35,834 nt of DNA from Bacteroidota bacterium (GTDB lineage: Bacteria; Bacteroidota; Bacteroidia; Bacteroidales; JAAUTT01): assembly GCA_020048915.1 (NCBI GenBank), contig JAIFLU010000161.1, positions 1 through 35,834 of the forward strand. The letters are read 5' to 3'. Numbering within the stretch: the stretch's first letter is position 1; every line of letters begins with the position of its first letter. Both the position numbers and the translations under genes were made by a program. Positions 23,717 through 31,172 of the stretch are shown here, piece after piece. A model generated the notes under the pieces. That model had not been told where the DNA came from, ran no database searches, and saw only the letters and a program-made list of their open reading frames with translations.

Positions 23717-25579
23717 ATGGAGAATCAAAATTTAAAAGAACTGTTACCCATTACAGCAGGACAGCAGGAACTGGCTCAAAAACTTATTAATGAGTTTCAG
23801 GATTCGCAATTATTGTGGTTTAGTGGGTTTTTAGCTGGATATGTTAGCGCCAATCAAAAAGTAAATGCAACAAAACCAAATGGTGCAATAGCCGAGGTTC
23901 AGCTACCTCTCTTATCCCCCAATAACAATGGTTTAAGTGGATCTTCTCATCTAAAGGGGCAGGAAACAAAATCCATTACTGTTTTATTTGGTACCCGCAC
24001 CGGGAATAGCCGAAAAGCAGCAGAATTGCTTCAACTCAAAGCCTCCGAAAAGGGTATTAAAACTTCTTTGGTGGATATGAGCGAATACAATACCAAAAAT
24101 CTGAAAAACGAAACAAATCTGGTTGTAATTGTAAGCACGCATGGTGAAGGAGAACCTCCCCTGGCTGCCGAAGAATTTTACGCTTTTCTGCATGGCAGCC
24201 GTGTTCCGAAGTTAGAGAATTTGAACTATTCTGTACTTGCCCTGGGAGATAAAAGTTATGCCCAATACTGCAAAACAGGAGCCGATATTGATAAAAAACT
24301 GACCGACCTGGGAGCAAAAAGAATCGTAGAACGCCACGATTGCGATGTCGATTTTTTACCTGTTGCAAATAATTGGGTAAATCTAGTCATTGAAAAATCT
24401 GTTGAATTGCAGGGAGCAACTATTGTTCCTTCATTAAATGGCGCACCTTCCTCAACTGCTTCATCACAATATAGCCGCAGCAATCCTTTTCCGGCAAAAG
24501 TGCTCGAAAAAATAAAACTCAATGGTCGTGGTTCAGCCAAAGAAACGTTTCACCTGGAATTATCGCTCGAAGGTTCCGGCCTGACGTATCAACCTGGGGA
24601 TGCCCTGGGTGTTTATCCGGTAAATTCCGACAAACTGGTAAACGATCTTCTTATGCTTACAAATTTGAATGGAAAGGAAACGGTCTCCACACCATACGGT
24701 ACAGAAGATTTTAAGACTGCCTTACAATATCATTTCGAGATTGGCATATTGAGCCGTGATACCATAGATAAACATAACAGTCGCATAAATAATTCAGAAT
24801 TAAGCGCAATCCTGGCCGATAATACCAAACTTGCCGAATTCACATTTGGTGCGGATGTTTTAGATCTGTTAAAGGCCTATCCCTATACTTACGATGCACC
24901 TGGACTGGTTGCCATTCTTCGAAATCTTCAACCCCGCCTGTATTCCATTTCTTCCTCCTTTGAAGCATATCCCGGCGAAGTGCATCTAACCGTGGGGGCA
25001 TTGCGTTATTCCCAGCGCGAACGCAATAAAAATGGTACCTGCTCCACCTACCTTACAGATTATGCAAATACCGGAGATTCATTAAGGGTTTACATTGAAA
25101 CCAATGAAGGATTCCGCCTTCCGAAAGATTCTTCTACCCCAATCATTATGTTAGGCCCAGGAACCGGTGTGGCGCCTTTTAGAGCCTTTACACAACATCG
25201 GGTTGAAACGGGGGCCAAAGGCAAAAACTGGTTGCTTTTTGGCGACCAGCATTTTACTACCGATTTCCTGTACCAGACTGAATGGCTCGATTACAAGAAA
25301 AAAGGACATCTCACCAATTTATCGGTAGCTTTTTCGCGCGATAGTAAGAAGAAAGTATATGTTCAGCATAAACTAAAGGAAAATGCCAAGGAACTGGTTA
25401 AATGGCTTGACGATGGTGCATATATATACGTATGCGGCGACATGAAGCATATGGCCAAAGATGTGTTGAATACTTTTGTTGAAGTTATTGCGCAGGAAAA
25501 ACAAGTAGATATGGAACAAGCCAAAGAATTAGTTCAAAACCTGCGAAAACAAAAGCGATATCAGGAGGATGTGTATTAA
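23717..25579 (+). CDS. cysJ: Assimilatory sulfite reductase (NADPH) flavoprotein, alpha subunit
   Basis: Moves electrons from NADPH through FAD and FMN to the siroheme subunit CysI. The 620-residue protein has an N-terminal extension of about 85 residues, a flavodoxin domain (about 87-225; FGTRTGNSRKAAELL, STHGEGEPP, LGDKSYAQYC), and a CysJ-type FAD domain (about 255-460; RLYSISSS near 406, then GTCSTYL). An NADPH domain follows (LGPGTGVAPFRAF near 479, YVCGDMKHMA near 570). The C-terminus RYQEDVY ends in the Tyr that stacks on FAD in CysJ proteins. Located between hemL and cysI, it ties the siroheme genes to sulfite reduction. Confidence 0.96.
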   Translation: MENQNLKELLPITAGQQELAQKLINEFQDSQLLWFSGFLAGYVSANQKVNATKPNGAIAEVQLPLLSPNNNGLSGSSHLKGQETKSITVLFGTRTGNSRKAAELLQLKASEKGIKTSLVDMSEYNTKNLKNETNLVVIVSTHGEGEPPLAAEEFYAFLHGSRVPKLENLNYSVLALGDKSYAQYCKTGADIDKKLTDLGAKRIVERHDCDVDFLPVANNWVNLVIEKSVELQGATIVPSLNGAPSSTASSQYSRSNPFPAKVLEKIKLNGRGSAKETFHLELSLEGSGLTYQPGDALGVYPVNSDKLVNDLLMLTNLNGKETVSTPYGTEDFKTALQYHFEIGILSRDTIDKHNSRINNSELSAILADNTKLAEFTFGADVLDLLKAYPYTYDAPGLVAILRNLQPRLYSISSSFEAYPGEVHLTVGALRYSQRERNKNGTCSTYLTDYANTGDSLRVYIETNEGFRLPKDSSTPIIMLGPGTGVAPFRAFTQHRVETGAKGKNWLLFGDQHFTTDFLYQTEWLDYKKKGHLTNLSVAFSRDSKKKVYVQHKLKENAKELVKWLDDGAYIYVCGDMKHMAKDVLNTFVEVIAQEKQVDMEQAKELVQNLRKQKRYQEDVY

Positions 25580-25603
25580 CTCTTCCCTGAGAGCTGAGCA
25601 TAG

Positions 25604-25642
25604 TTTCTAACTAAGCTCTACTATCGAAACCACAGTTAGAAA
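25604..25642 (+). promoter_or_regulatory. Inverted repeat in the cysJ-cysI gap
   Basis: TTTCTAACT (25604-25612) and AGTTAGAAA (25634-25642) are perfect inverted copies in the 80-base gap between cysJ and cysI, the largest gap inside the operon. There is no T-run, so it is more likely an mRNA hairpin that affects stability or subunit ratio than a terminator. Confidence 0.35.
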
Positions 25643-25659
25643 ATTAAAAACTTAAAAAT

Positions 25660-27330
25660 ATGGAACCCCAAAAGCCTATATTATCGGAAGTAGAAATTAT
25701 AAAAGAAAAAAGCAATTATCTGCGGGGAACCCTCGCAAAAAGTCTTACAGAAGAAACTTCAGGTGCTCTTTTGAGCGAGGATATTAACCTGATAAAGTTT
25801 CATGGTACCTACCAGCAAAACGATCGCGACCTCGATACCGAGCGTAAAAAACAAAAGTTGGAACCCCTCTATTCGTTTATGATTCGGGTGAGAGTACCCG
25901 GAGGAATTGCTTCTCCGGCGCAATATCTGCAAATGGACCGGTTGAGCGACCTCTATGCCAATGGAACCATAAAGGTTACCACTCGTCAGGCGTTTCAACT
26001 GCATGGCATTCTGAAACGAAACCTGAAAACCACTATCCAGCGAATTAACAATTACCTGATGGACACCATTGCAGCTTGCGGAGACGTGAACCGGAATGTA
26101 ATGTGTAATCCAAATCCATACGAATCGCCCATTCATGCGCAGGTTTACGAAACTGCCAAGGCGATGAGCCAATATTTTACGCCAAAAACCAATGCCTATT
26201 TCGAAATTTGGCTCAATAACGATCTTCATTATACCTCCCCAAAAGAGGACGAAGAACCCATCTATGGAAAAACCTATCTTCCCCGTAAATTTAAAATGGC
26301 TTTTGCCATCCCTCCATATAACAATACCGATATTTATTCGAACGACCTGGGGTTTGTTGCCATCGAAGAAAATGGGAAACTCCTGGGCTTCAATATTTAT
26401 GCAGGCGGCGGGATGGGAAGCACATTTGGTGCTCCTGAAACCTATCCAAGGTTGGCCAGTTCGTTGGGATTCACTCCCGCTGAAAAAGCGATTGAGGTAG
26501 CCGAGCAAATTATAAAAATACAGCGCGACAATGGCAATCGTGAGAACCGTAAACTTTCGCGCTTAAAATACACCATCGACCGATTGGGATTAGATTGGTT
26601 TAAAACCGAACTCAACTCGAGGTTAGGATGGAATATGGAGCCCGAGAAACCTTTTGAATTCAAGCAATCGGGCGACCGCTACGGATGGAAAAAAGGCAAC
26701 AACAAGCGTTGGAGCCTCACTTTATTTATTGAAGGCGGAAGAATTCGTGACACAGCCGAAAGCAAGTTAAGAACTGCCCTGCGCGAAGCTATTCAGATGA
26801 CTGATGGCGATGTTCGGTTAACACCGAATCAAAACCTCATATTGGCCAATATCTCGGACGATGCCAAACCTTTTATCGAAGGAATCCTCAAAAAATATGG
26901 TGTACTTTCCGAAACCAGGCATTCGGGACTTCGTCTCAACGGATTGGCTTGTGCTGCTTTGCCACTTTGCTCACTGGCTTTTGCTGAAGGGGAACGTTAT
27001 TTACCGACTTTAATTGATAAAATCGATCCTATCCTGGAAGAATTTGGTTTAAGAGACGATGAAATAATTATCCGCATGACAGGCTGCCCTAATGGATGTG
27101 CCCGCCCATTTCTCGGAGAAATAGGTTTAATAGGTCGTGCCCCCGGAAAATATAATCTGTATTTAGGGGCAAGTTTCACCGGAGACCGCCTTAACAAACT
27201 CTATAAGGAAATGCTCGATGAACCTGCTATTTTAGCAGAACTGCGAAATTTGTTTGAAGCCTATTCAAAGAACAGGTTAATAAATGAGAAGTTTGGGGAT
27301 TTTGTAATGCGGACAGAGGTAATTAAATAA
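25660..27330 (+). CDS. cysI: Assimilatory sulfite reductase hemoprotein, beta subunit
   Basis: Reduces sulfite to sulfide with six electrons using coupled siroheme and [4Fe-4S]. The 556-residue protein shows both nitrite/sulfite reductase half-domains: TTRQAFQLHGI in the first repeat and GDVRLTPNQNL in the second. The four cluster cysteines are present: Cys431 and Cys437 in LACAALPLCSLA (C-x5-C) and Cys476 and Cys480 in TGCPNGCARP (C-x3-C), the last being the shared siroheme ligand. The order cysJ-cysI and match to the NADPH-type rather than the ferredoxin-type enzyme support the assignment. No cysH, cysD, cysN or cysC gene is in the window; they must lie elsewhere. Confidence 0.96.
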   Translation: MEPQKPILSEVEIIKEKSNYLRGTLAKSLTEETSGALLSEDINLIKFHGTYQQNDRDLDTERKKQKLEPLYSFMIRVRVPGGIASPAQYLQMDRLSDLYANGTIKVTTRQAFQLHGILKRNLKTTIQRINNYLMDTIAACGDVNRNVMCNPNPYESPIHAQVYETAKAMSQYFTPKTNAYFEIWLNNDLHYTSPKEDEEPIYGKTYLPRKFKMAFAIPPYNNTDIYSNDLGFVAIEENGKLLGFNIYAGGGMGSTFGAPETYPRLASSLGFTPAEKAIEVAEQIIKIQRDNGNRENRKLSRLKYTIDRLGLDWFKTELNSRLGWNMEPEKPFEFKQSGDRYGWKKGNNKRWSLTLFIEGGRIRDTAESKLRTALREAIQMTDGDVRLTPNQNLILANISDDAKPFIEGILKKYGVLSETRHSGLRLNGLACAALPLCSLAFAEGERYLPTLIDKIDPILEEFGLRDDEIIIRMTGCPNGCARPFLGEIGLIGRAPGKYNLYLGASFTGDRLNKLYKEMLDEPAILAELRNLFEAYSKNRLINEKFGDFVMRTEVIK

Positions 27331-27347
27331 TTTACCCTTTATAGTAA

Positions 27348-27382
27348 GCAGCTAGCGGGCGTTTTGAGAACGAGCTAGCTGC
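27348..27382 (+). terminator. Hairpin after cysI, likely operon terminator
   Basis: GCAGCTAGC (27348-27356) and GCTAGCTGC (27374-27382) form a 9-bp perfect stem with an inner CGTT/AACG pair, starting 18 bases after the cysI stop. The following bases are ACTTTATAAA, so the T-run is poor. It is the best candidate for the 3' end of the siroheme/sulfite reductase transcript. Confidence 0.55.
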
Positions 27383-27479
27383 CACTTTATAAATAATTCC
27401 ATTAATTCTACTTTAATTGATGTGGAGTTGATGTCATCCGAATGGGATTCTATTTAATTGATTAATAATATAATCTTCT

Positions 27480-27590
27480 ACCGACATATCATCTTTATGA
27501 GATTAAAAAATGTCGTTGGCATAATATGTCGGTTGAAAATATGCCTCGAAATGCAGTGAATAATCCCATAGGGATGGCATGTCGGTAATT
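27480..27590. repeat. Cluster of ATGTCG(G)T copies with a 10-bp inverted repeat
   Basis: ACCGACATAT (27480-27489) and ATATGTCGGT (27524-27533) are perfect inverted copies. Further related copies, ATGTCGTTGG near 27510 and ATGTCGGTAA near 27580, fall in the same gap. The group lies upstream of the small hypothetical gene at 27636 and could be a regulatory site or remains of a palindromic element. Confidence 0.4.
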
Positions 27591-27635
27591 TGTAATCTTG
27601 GCATTAACCAATAAAATAATTTCCTATATTTGATT

Positions 27636-28052
27636 ATGGAACGTCGCGATTACCTGATAACGCAAATTCAACAGCTTGGCCGTTTTCTCCGAACAGTGAT
27701 TGAAAAACTTTTGGGAAGATCGGCTCAGCTTGATCTGGAAACAGAGATGAGTTATATGAATGAAAGTTTCAGGGAAAAGTGCGGTTTTGATATATTGCTG
27801 CTCGCGAATCCTGATTTTGAACTCCTCAAAGACGAATTAATTTCCAACAATACCTATAATGCCGAAAACTTAGAACTACTGGCAGATTTTATGGTAATTT
27901 TAGCAAACAAAAGCGATAATGCCCCGGTTACCATGCAGGCCCGGTTAAAATACAATGCTATTAGCCTGTATGAGCACATCGATGTTATCCAAAAAGCCTA
28001 TTCCATTGACAGGCAGATCAAAATCGAAGAAATTAAAAGTACATTAGCATAA
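27636..28052 (+). CDS. Small helical hypothetical protein (138 aa)
   Basis: I take ATG at 27636 (MERRDYLITQIQQLG) as the start; an ATG two codons earlier is also possible. The product is about 138 residues, acidic and predicted almost all helical, with no signal peptide or membrane helix. The opening pattern 'DYL..QIQQLGRFL..VIEKLLG' loosely recalls small cytosolic proteins of the DUF6483 kind, but I cannot claim membership. The second half (LELLADFMVILANK, AISLYEHIDVIQ) looks like TPR-like helix pairs. It stands alone between the sulfite reductase operon and the acyl-CoA ligase. A TATATTTG sits only a few bases before the start, so it may be leaderless or the box may be chance. Confidence 0.65.
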   Translation: MERRDYLITQIQQLGRFLRTVIEKLLGRSAQLDLETEMSYMNESFREKCGFDILLLANPDFELLKDELISNNTYNAENLELLADFMVILANKSDNAPVTMQARLKYNAISLYEHIDVIQKAYSIDRQIKIEEIKSTLA

Positions 28053-28103
28053 TTACTTGTGATTTCCTTCCAAAAATCATCCTATTTCAACACCATAATT
28101 TAA

Positions 28104-28111
28104 TATCTTTG
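28104..28111 (+). promoter_or_regulatory. Candidate -7 box upstream of the acyl-CoA ligase gene
   Basis: TATCTTTG followed by a C-rich run matches the Bacteroidota TAnnTTTG element, including the common 'TTTGnCCCC' context. No good TTG is seen 19-21 bases upstream. If used, the mRNA would carry a leader of about 220 bases containing the large inverted repeat at 28183-28302. Confidence 0.4.
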
Positions 28112-28182
28112 TCCCCCGAAAATTATCAAGTGATTTTGGTTTCCTTCTTAAATCAAATTGCTTTATTTTATTCATATAATAG

Positions 28183-28302
28183 TCAATGTCATTTAGTTTA
28201 GAAATTGAATAATAAATTCACACTTCGACTCCGCTCAGTGTGACATTAGTGCCAGTCAGGCTGAGCGGAGTCGAAGCCTTAATCTTAACTAAACGACATT
28301 GA
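28183..28302. repeat. MITE/REP-like element: nested inverted repeats
   Basis: An outer pair of 20-base arms (28183-28202 and 28283-28302) agrees at 18 of 20 positions when one is reversed. Inside lies a perfect 16-bp pair, CTTCGACTCCGCTCAG (28223-28238) with CTGAGCGGAGTCGAAG (28261-28276), extended by TGAC/GTCA. The arrangement is that of a small non-autonomous element. The inner palindrome is of a kind scattered widely in Bacteroidota genomes. It sits in the leader region of the acyl-CoA ligase gene. Confidence 0.75.
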
Positions 28303-28340
28303 TATAAAAGTTTATATTAATCTATAAGTTTACATCGGAA

Positions 28341-30134
28341 ATGGAGAATAAGCTACTTATCGATATCATTCGGAAAAACATTCAAAAATATGGTAATCGG
28401 GATGCATTATATTTTCAGGATAATTCAAAAGCTTGGAAACCTATCAGTTGGAACGAATTTGGAGATTATATCGACCAGGCATCTAATGCTTTGCTGGAAT
28501 TAAATGTTGCGCCTGGAGAGCGAATTGCTATTATTTCGCGTAACATGCCCGAATGGACAATTGCTGACTATGCCATTCAAAATATTGCAGCTGTATCGGT
28601 TCCGCTTTTCTCTACCACATCCGAATCTCAGGCTGCTTACATTATACAGGAGACAGAATGCTCTGTTATTTTTGTCGGAGAACAGGAGCAATACGATATT
28701 GCGATTGCTATTGCCCAAAAAGTATCTCTTATTAAAAAAATAATTGTCTTTGATTCTGCTGTTACCCTTTCTCCTAATACTCCATCTCTATATTTTTCAG
28801 ACTTTTTATCCTCGGGAAAACAATTCAGGTTTGCCGCTGAAATAGAAAAACGTCATTCCGTGCTAAAATCGGGCGATTTATATACGATCATTTATACTTC
28901 GGGAACATCAGGCGAACAAAAGGGAGTGATGCTTCATTATTCCAATCTTTTAGAATGTGTTAAAACCCATCAGGAACGATTGGATGTGAATGATAACGAT
29001 GTTTCCTTAGCCTTTTTACCTTTAAGTCATGTATTTGAACGGGGTTGGTCCACTGTGGCATTGAGCCTGGGTATGACTGTTTATTATCTTCGTAATCCCA
29101 AAGCAGTAATTGAAGTCATTAAAGATGTGAAGCCAACCATAATGTGTGCTGTTCCTCGGTTTTTTGAAAAAACTTATGCCGGTATTACAAATGCCATTGA
29201 GAATTCATCATTTATTAAACGATGGATCTTCAATTGGGGAATCCGGATTGGAGCGAGACGCACAGAATATTCACGGATTGGGAAACCAACCCCTGCGATT
29301 TTAAATTTTGCTTATCGTATTGCTGACCGGTTGGTGTTTGCAAAAGGTAGGCAGGTGTTGGGGGGTAAAATCAAATTTATGCCTTGCGCAGGAGCTGCTT
29401 TATCAGAAGATATTGTTCGCTTTTTTCACTATGTTGGTTTAAACGTCACCTATGGCTATGGCTTAACAGAAACAACAGCAACGGTGTCGTGCTTTACCCG
29501 CGAGCACTTTAAATTTGGATCGGTAGGGAAAATCATGCCTGGTTTGGAAGTAAAAATTGGGGAGAACGAAGAGATACTGGTGAAAGGCGCTACGGTAATG
29601 AGCGGATATTATAAAAAACCGGAGGCTACTGCTGCTGTGATGAAAGATGGTTGGTTTAGTACCGGTGATGCCGGATGGATTGATGAAGATGGTTGCATCT
29701 ATTTGAAAGACCGTATTAAAGACATAATGAAAACATCGTCGGGTAAATATATCGCCCCACAAATGTTAGAAACCTTGATTGGAAAAGATAAATATATTGA
29801 GCATATTGCCATTATTGGCAACGAACGAAAATATGTAACAGCGCTTATTGTTCCTTCTTTCGACATATTGTATGAATATGCCCATAAGCAACACATAGTA
29901 TTTGAAGATCGTACAGAATTACTTCGGAATGAGAAGATTATAGCCTTATTTCACGAAATAGTCCAAACTGCCCAAAAGGAATTATCCTCATTTGAACAGG
30001 TAAAAAAAATTACTTTGTTGGCGGAAGACTTTACTATACCTGGCGGAGAATTAACTTCCACGCTAAAAATTCGACGAAAAATAATTAGCGAAAAATATAA
30101 GGCTGAAATTGACAAGATGTATCCTGTTAATTAA
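28341..30134 (+). CDS. Long-chain fatty acid--CoA ligase (AMP-binding family)
   Basis: Activates fatty acids to acyl-CoA through an acyl-adenylate. The 597-residue length and motifs fit the bacterial FadD15/FAA1-like group: ATP loop YTIIYTSGTSGEQKGV (about 180-195), FLPLSHVFERGW, YGYGLTETTATVS (about 370-382), STGDAGWIDEDG (about 437-448) and KDIMKTSSGKYIAP with the C-terminal lysine region. It ends convergently with the acyltransferase gene and overlaps it by 8 bases (30127-30134). The pair suggests lipid metabolism, though the two genes are on opposite strands and need not be co-regulated. Confidence 0.95.
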   Translation: MENKLLIDIIRKNIQKYGNRDALYFQDNSKAWKPISWNEFGDYIDQASNALLELNVAPGERIAIISRNMPEWTIADYAIQNIAAVSVPLFSTTSESQAAYIIQETECSVIFVGEQEQYDIAIAIAQKVSLIKKIIVFDSAVTLSPNTPSLYFSDFLSSGKQFRFAAEIEKRHSVLKSGDLYTIIYTSGTSGEQKGVMLHYSNLLECVKTHQERLDVNDNDVSLAFLPLSHVFERGWSTVALSLGMTVYYLRNPKAVIEVIKDVKPTIMCAVPRFFEKTYAGITNAIENSSFIKRWIFNWGIRIGARRTEYSRIGKPTPAILNFAYRIADRLVFAKGRQVLGGKIKFMPCAGAALSEDIVRFFHYVGLNVTYGYGLTETTATVSCFTREHFKFGSVGKIMPGLEVKIGENEEILVKGATVMSGYYKKPEATAAVMKDGWFSTGDAGWIDEDGCIYLKDRIKDIMKTSSGKYIAPQMLETLIGKDKYIEHIAIIGNERKYVTALIVPSFDILYEYAHKQHIVFEDRTELLRNEKIIALFHEIVQTAQKELSSFEQVKKITLLAEDFTIPGGELTSTLKIRRKIISEKYKAEIDKMYPVN

Positions 30135-31041
30135 TTTCGGATTCAGCAATACTTGTTTTTAAGGGCCTAATGTCGCTCCGTTTTCTTTTCCAACGCCGGT
30201 GAGACCATAACCAATACGCTGGCTCGGCTCTTATTACCTCCTCCAGCTTTTGCATGTAAAGCCTGGTAACCTCTCCATCGGGCAAATTTATTGGAGAATC
30301 GGTAAGTTTAGTAAAGTGTATTTCGTAGTAGCCTCTTTTTACACGCTGAATATCAATATAAACTACCGGTAAATTGTACAAGCGGGCATAATTTTCAGGG
30401 CCATGAATACAAGCAGTATCCTGGTTTAAAAAGTTAAACCAATAGCTCTTTCTTAAATTCGAGGGACTTTGATCGGCGACCATAAAATATGCCACTACAT
30501 TTTCTTTGTAATGACTAAATGTATAAAAGGTTTCGCCAATTGACACCATATGACAATTAAACGTTTCCCGATATTTAATCATGTATTTATCTATAATCTT
30601 ATTGTTAAAAGGTTTATAAAAAACAACCATAGGGCTTTGCACCTGATTTGCACCTGAAAAGGCTCCCCACTCCCAATTACCATAATGAGCAGCTACGCAT
30701 ATTACACTTCTGTTAGTTGCCAGAATGTTATTCAGGACTTCCGGGTTAATATATTTATGCCTTTTTTCAACCTGACTCCGTGTGAGCGACATACCCTTCA
30801 AACTTTCGAAGAAAAGATCGGTTAAAAACCGGTAATACCGTTTTGCCAACGTTGTTATCTCTTTTTGTGATTTATCAGGAAAAGAGTTCTTTAGGTTAGA
30901 ATACACAATCTTTTTTCTGTAACCAAGCAGGTAATAATTTATTAAATATACAAAGTCCGAAAGAATATATAAAACCCTGAATGGCATTATATAAACAGTT
31001 AATATAGTAAATCTCAAAAGGATATAAGCAACATATTGCAT
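30127..31041 (-). CDS. LpxL/HtrB-type lipid A acyltransferase
   Basis: Inner-membrane acyltransferase expected to add a secondary acyl chain to lipid A or a related lipid. The 304-residue protein has an N-terminal membrane helix region, then the HX4E catalytic motif in AAHYGNWEW (His119, Glu124), followed by a typical 'DQSP' element and an arginine-containing C-terminal block (YWLWSHRRWKRK) that marks this family. The length and the lack of a second domain fit Bacteroidota LpxL homologues. Its stop overlaps the acyl-CoA ligase stop by 8 bases in a tail-to-tail manner. The acyl donor would be acyl-ACP in this family. Confidence 0.92.
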   Translation of the reverse strand: MQYVAYILLRFTILTVYIMPFRVLYILSDFVYLINYYLLGYRKKIVYSNLKNSFPDKSQKEITTLAKRYYRFLTDLFFESLKGMSLTRSQVEKRHKYINPEVLNNILATNRSVICVAAHYGNWEWGAFSGANQVQSPMVVFYKPFNNKIIDKYMIKYRETFNCHMVSIGETFYTFSHYKENVVAYFMVADQSPSNLRKSYWFNFLNQDTACIHGPENYARLYNLPVVYIDIQRVKRGYYEIHFTKLTDSPINLPDGEVTRLYMQKLEEVIRAEPAYWLWSHRRWKRKRSDIRPLKTSIAESEIN

Positions 31042-31120
31042 AGTAACTTGCTGAAATAGTAAATAATCTGGTTCAATTTGTAAAAATAATAAAGTTAAAG
31101 GCTTATTATTCTAATAAAAG

Positions 31121-31151
31121 CAAAAATGCCATCTCAAAAATGAAATGGCAT
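31121..31151 (-). terminator. Intrinsic terminator of the RNA helicase gene
   Basis: On the minus strand ATGCCAT (31151-31145) pairs with ATGGCAT (31132-31126) around a 12-base loop, followed by five T and G (31126-31121). It begins 22 bases after the helicase stop codon. This fits a factor-independent terminator. Confidence 0.7.
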
Positions 31152-31172
31152 CTATTATTTAGTAATCAAAAA

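Noticed and set aside
25759-26508. Minus-strand 249-codon ORF inside cysI
   Set aside because: Long, but entirely antisense to a conserved sulfite reductase region with intact motifs; no independent family features.
27625-27632. TATATTTG as promoter of the gene at 27636
   Set aside because: It matches TAnnTTTG but lies so close to the start codon that transcription would begin at or after the ATG, and no TTG is correctly spaced upstream. Left only as a remark.
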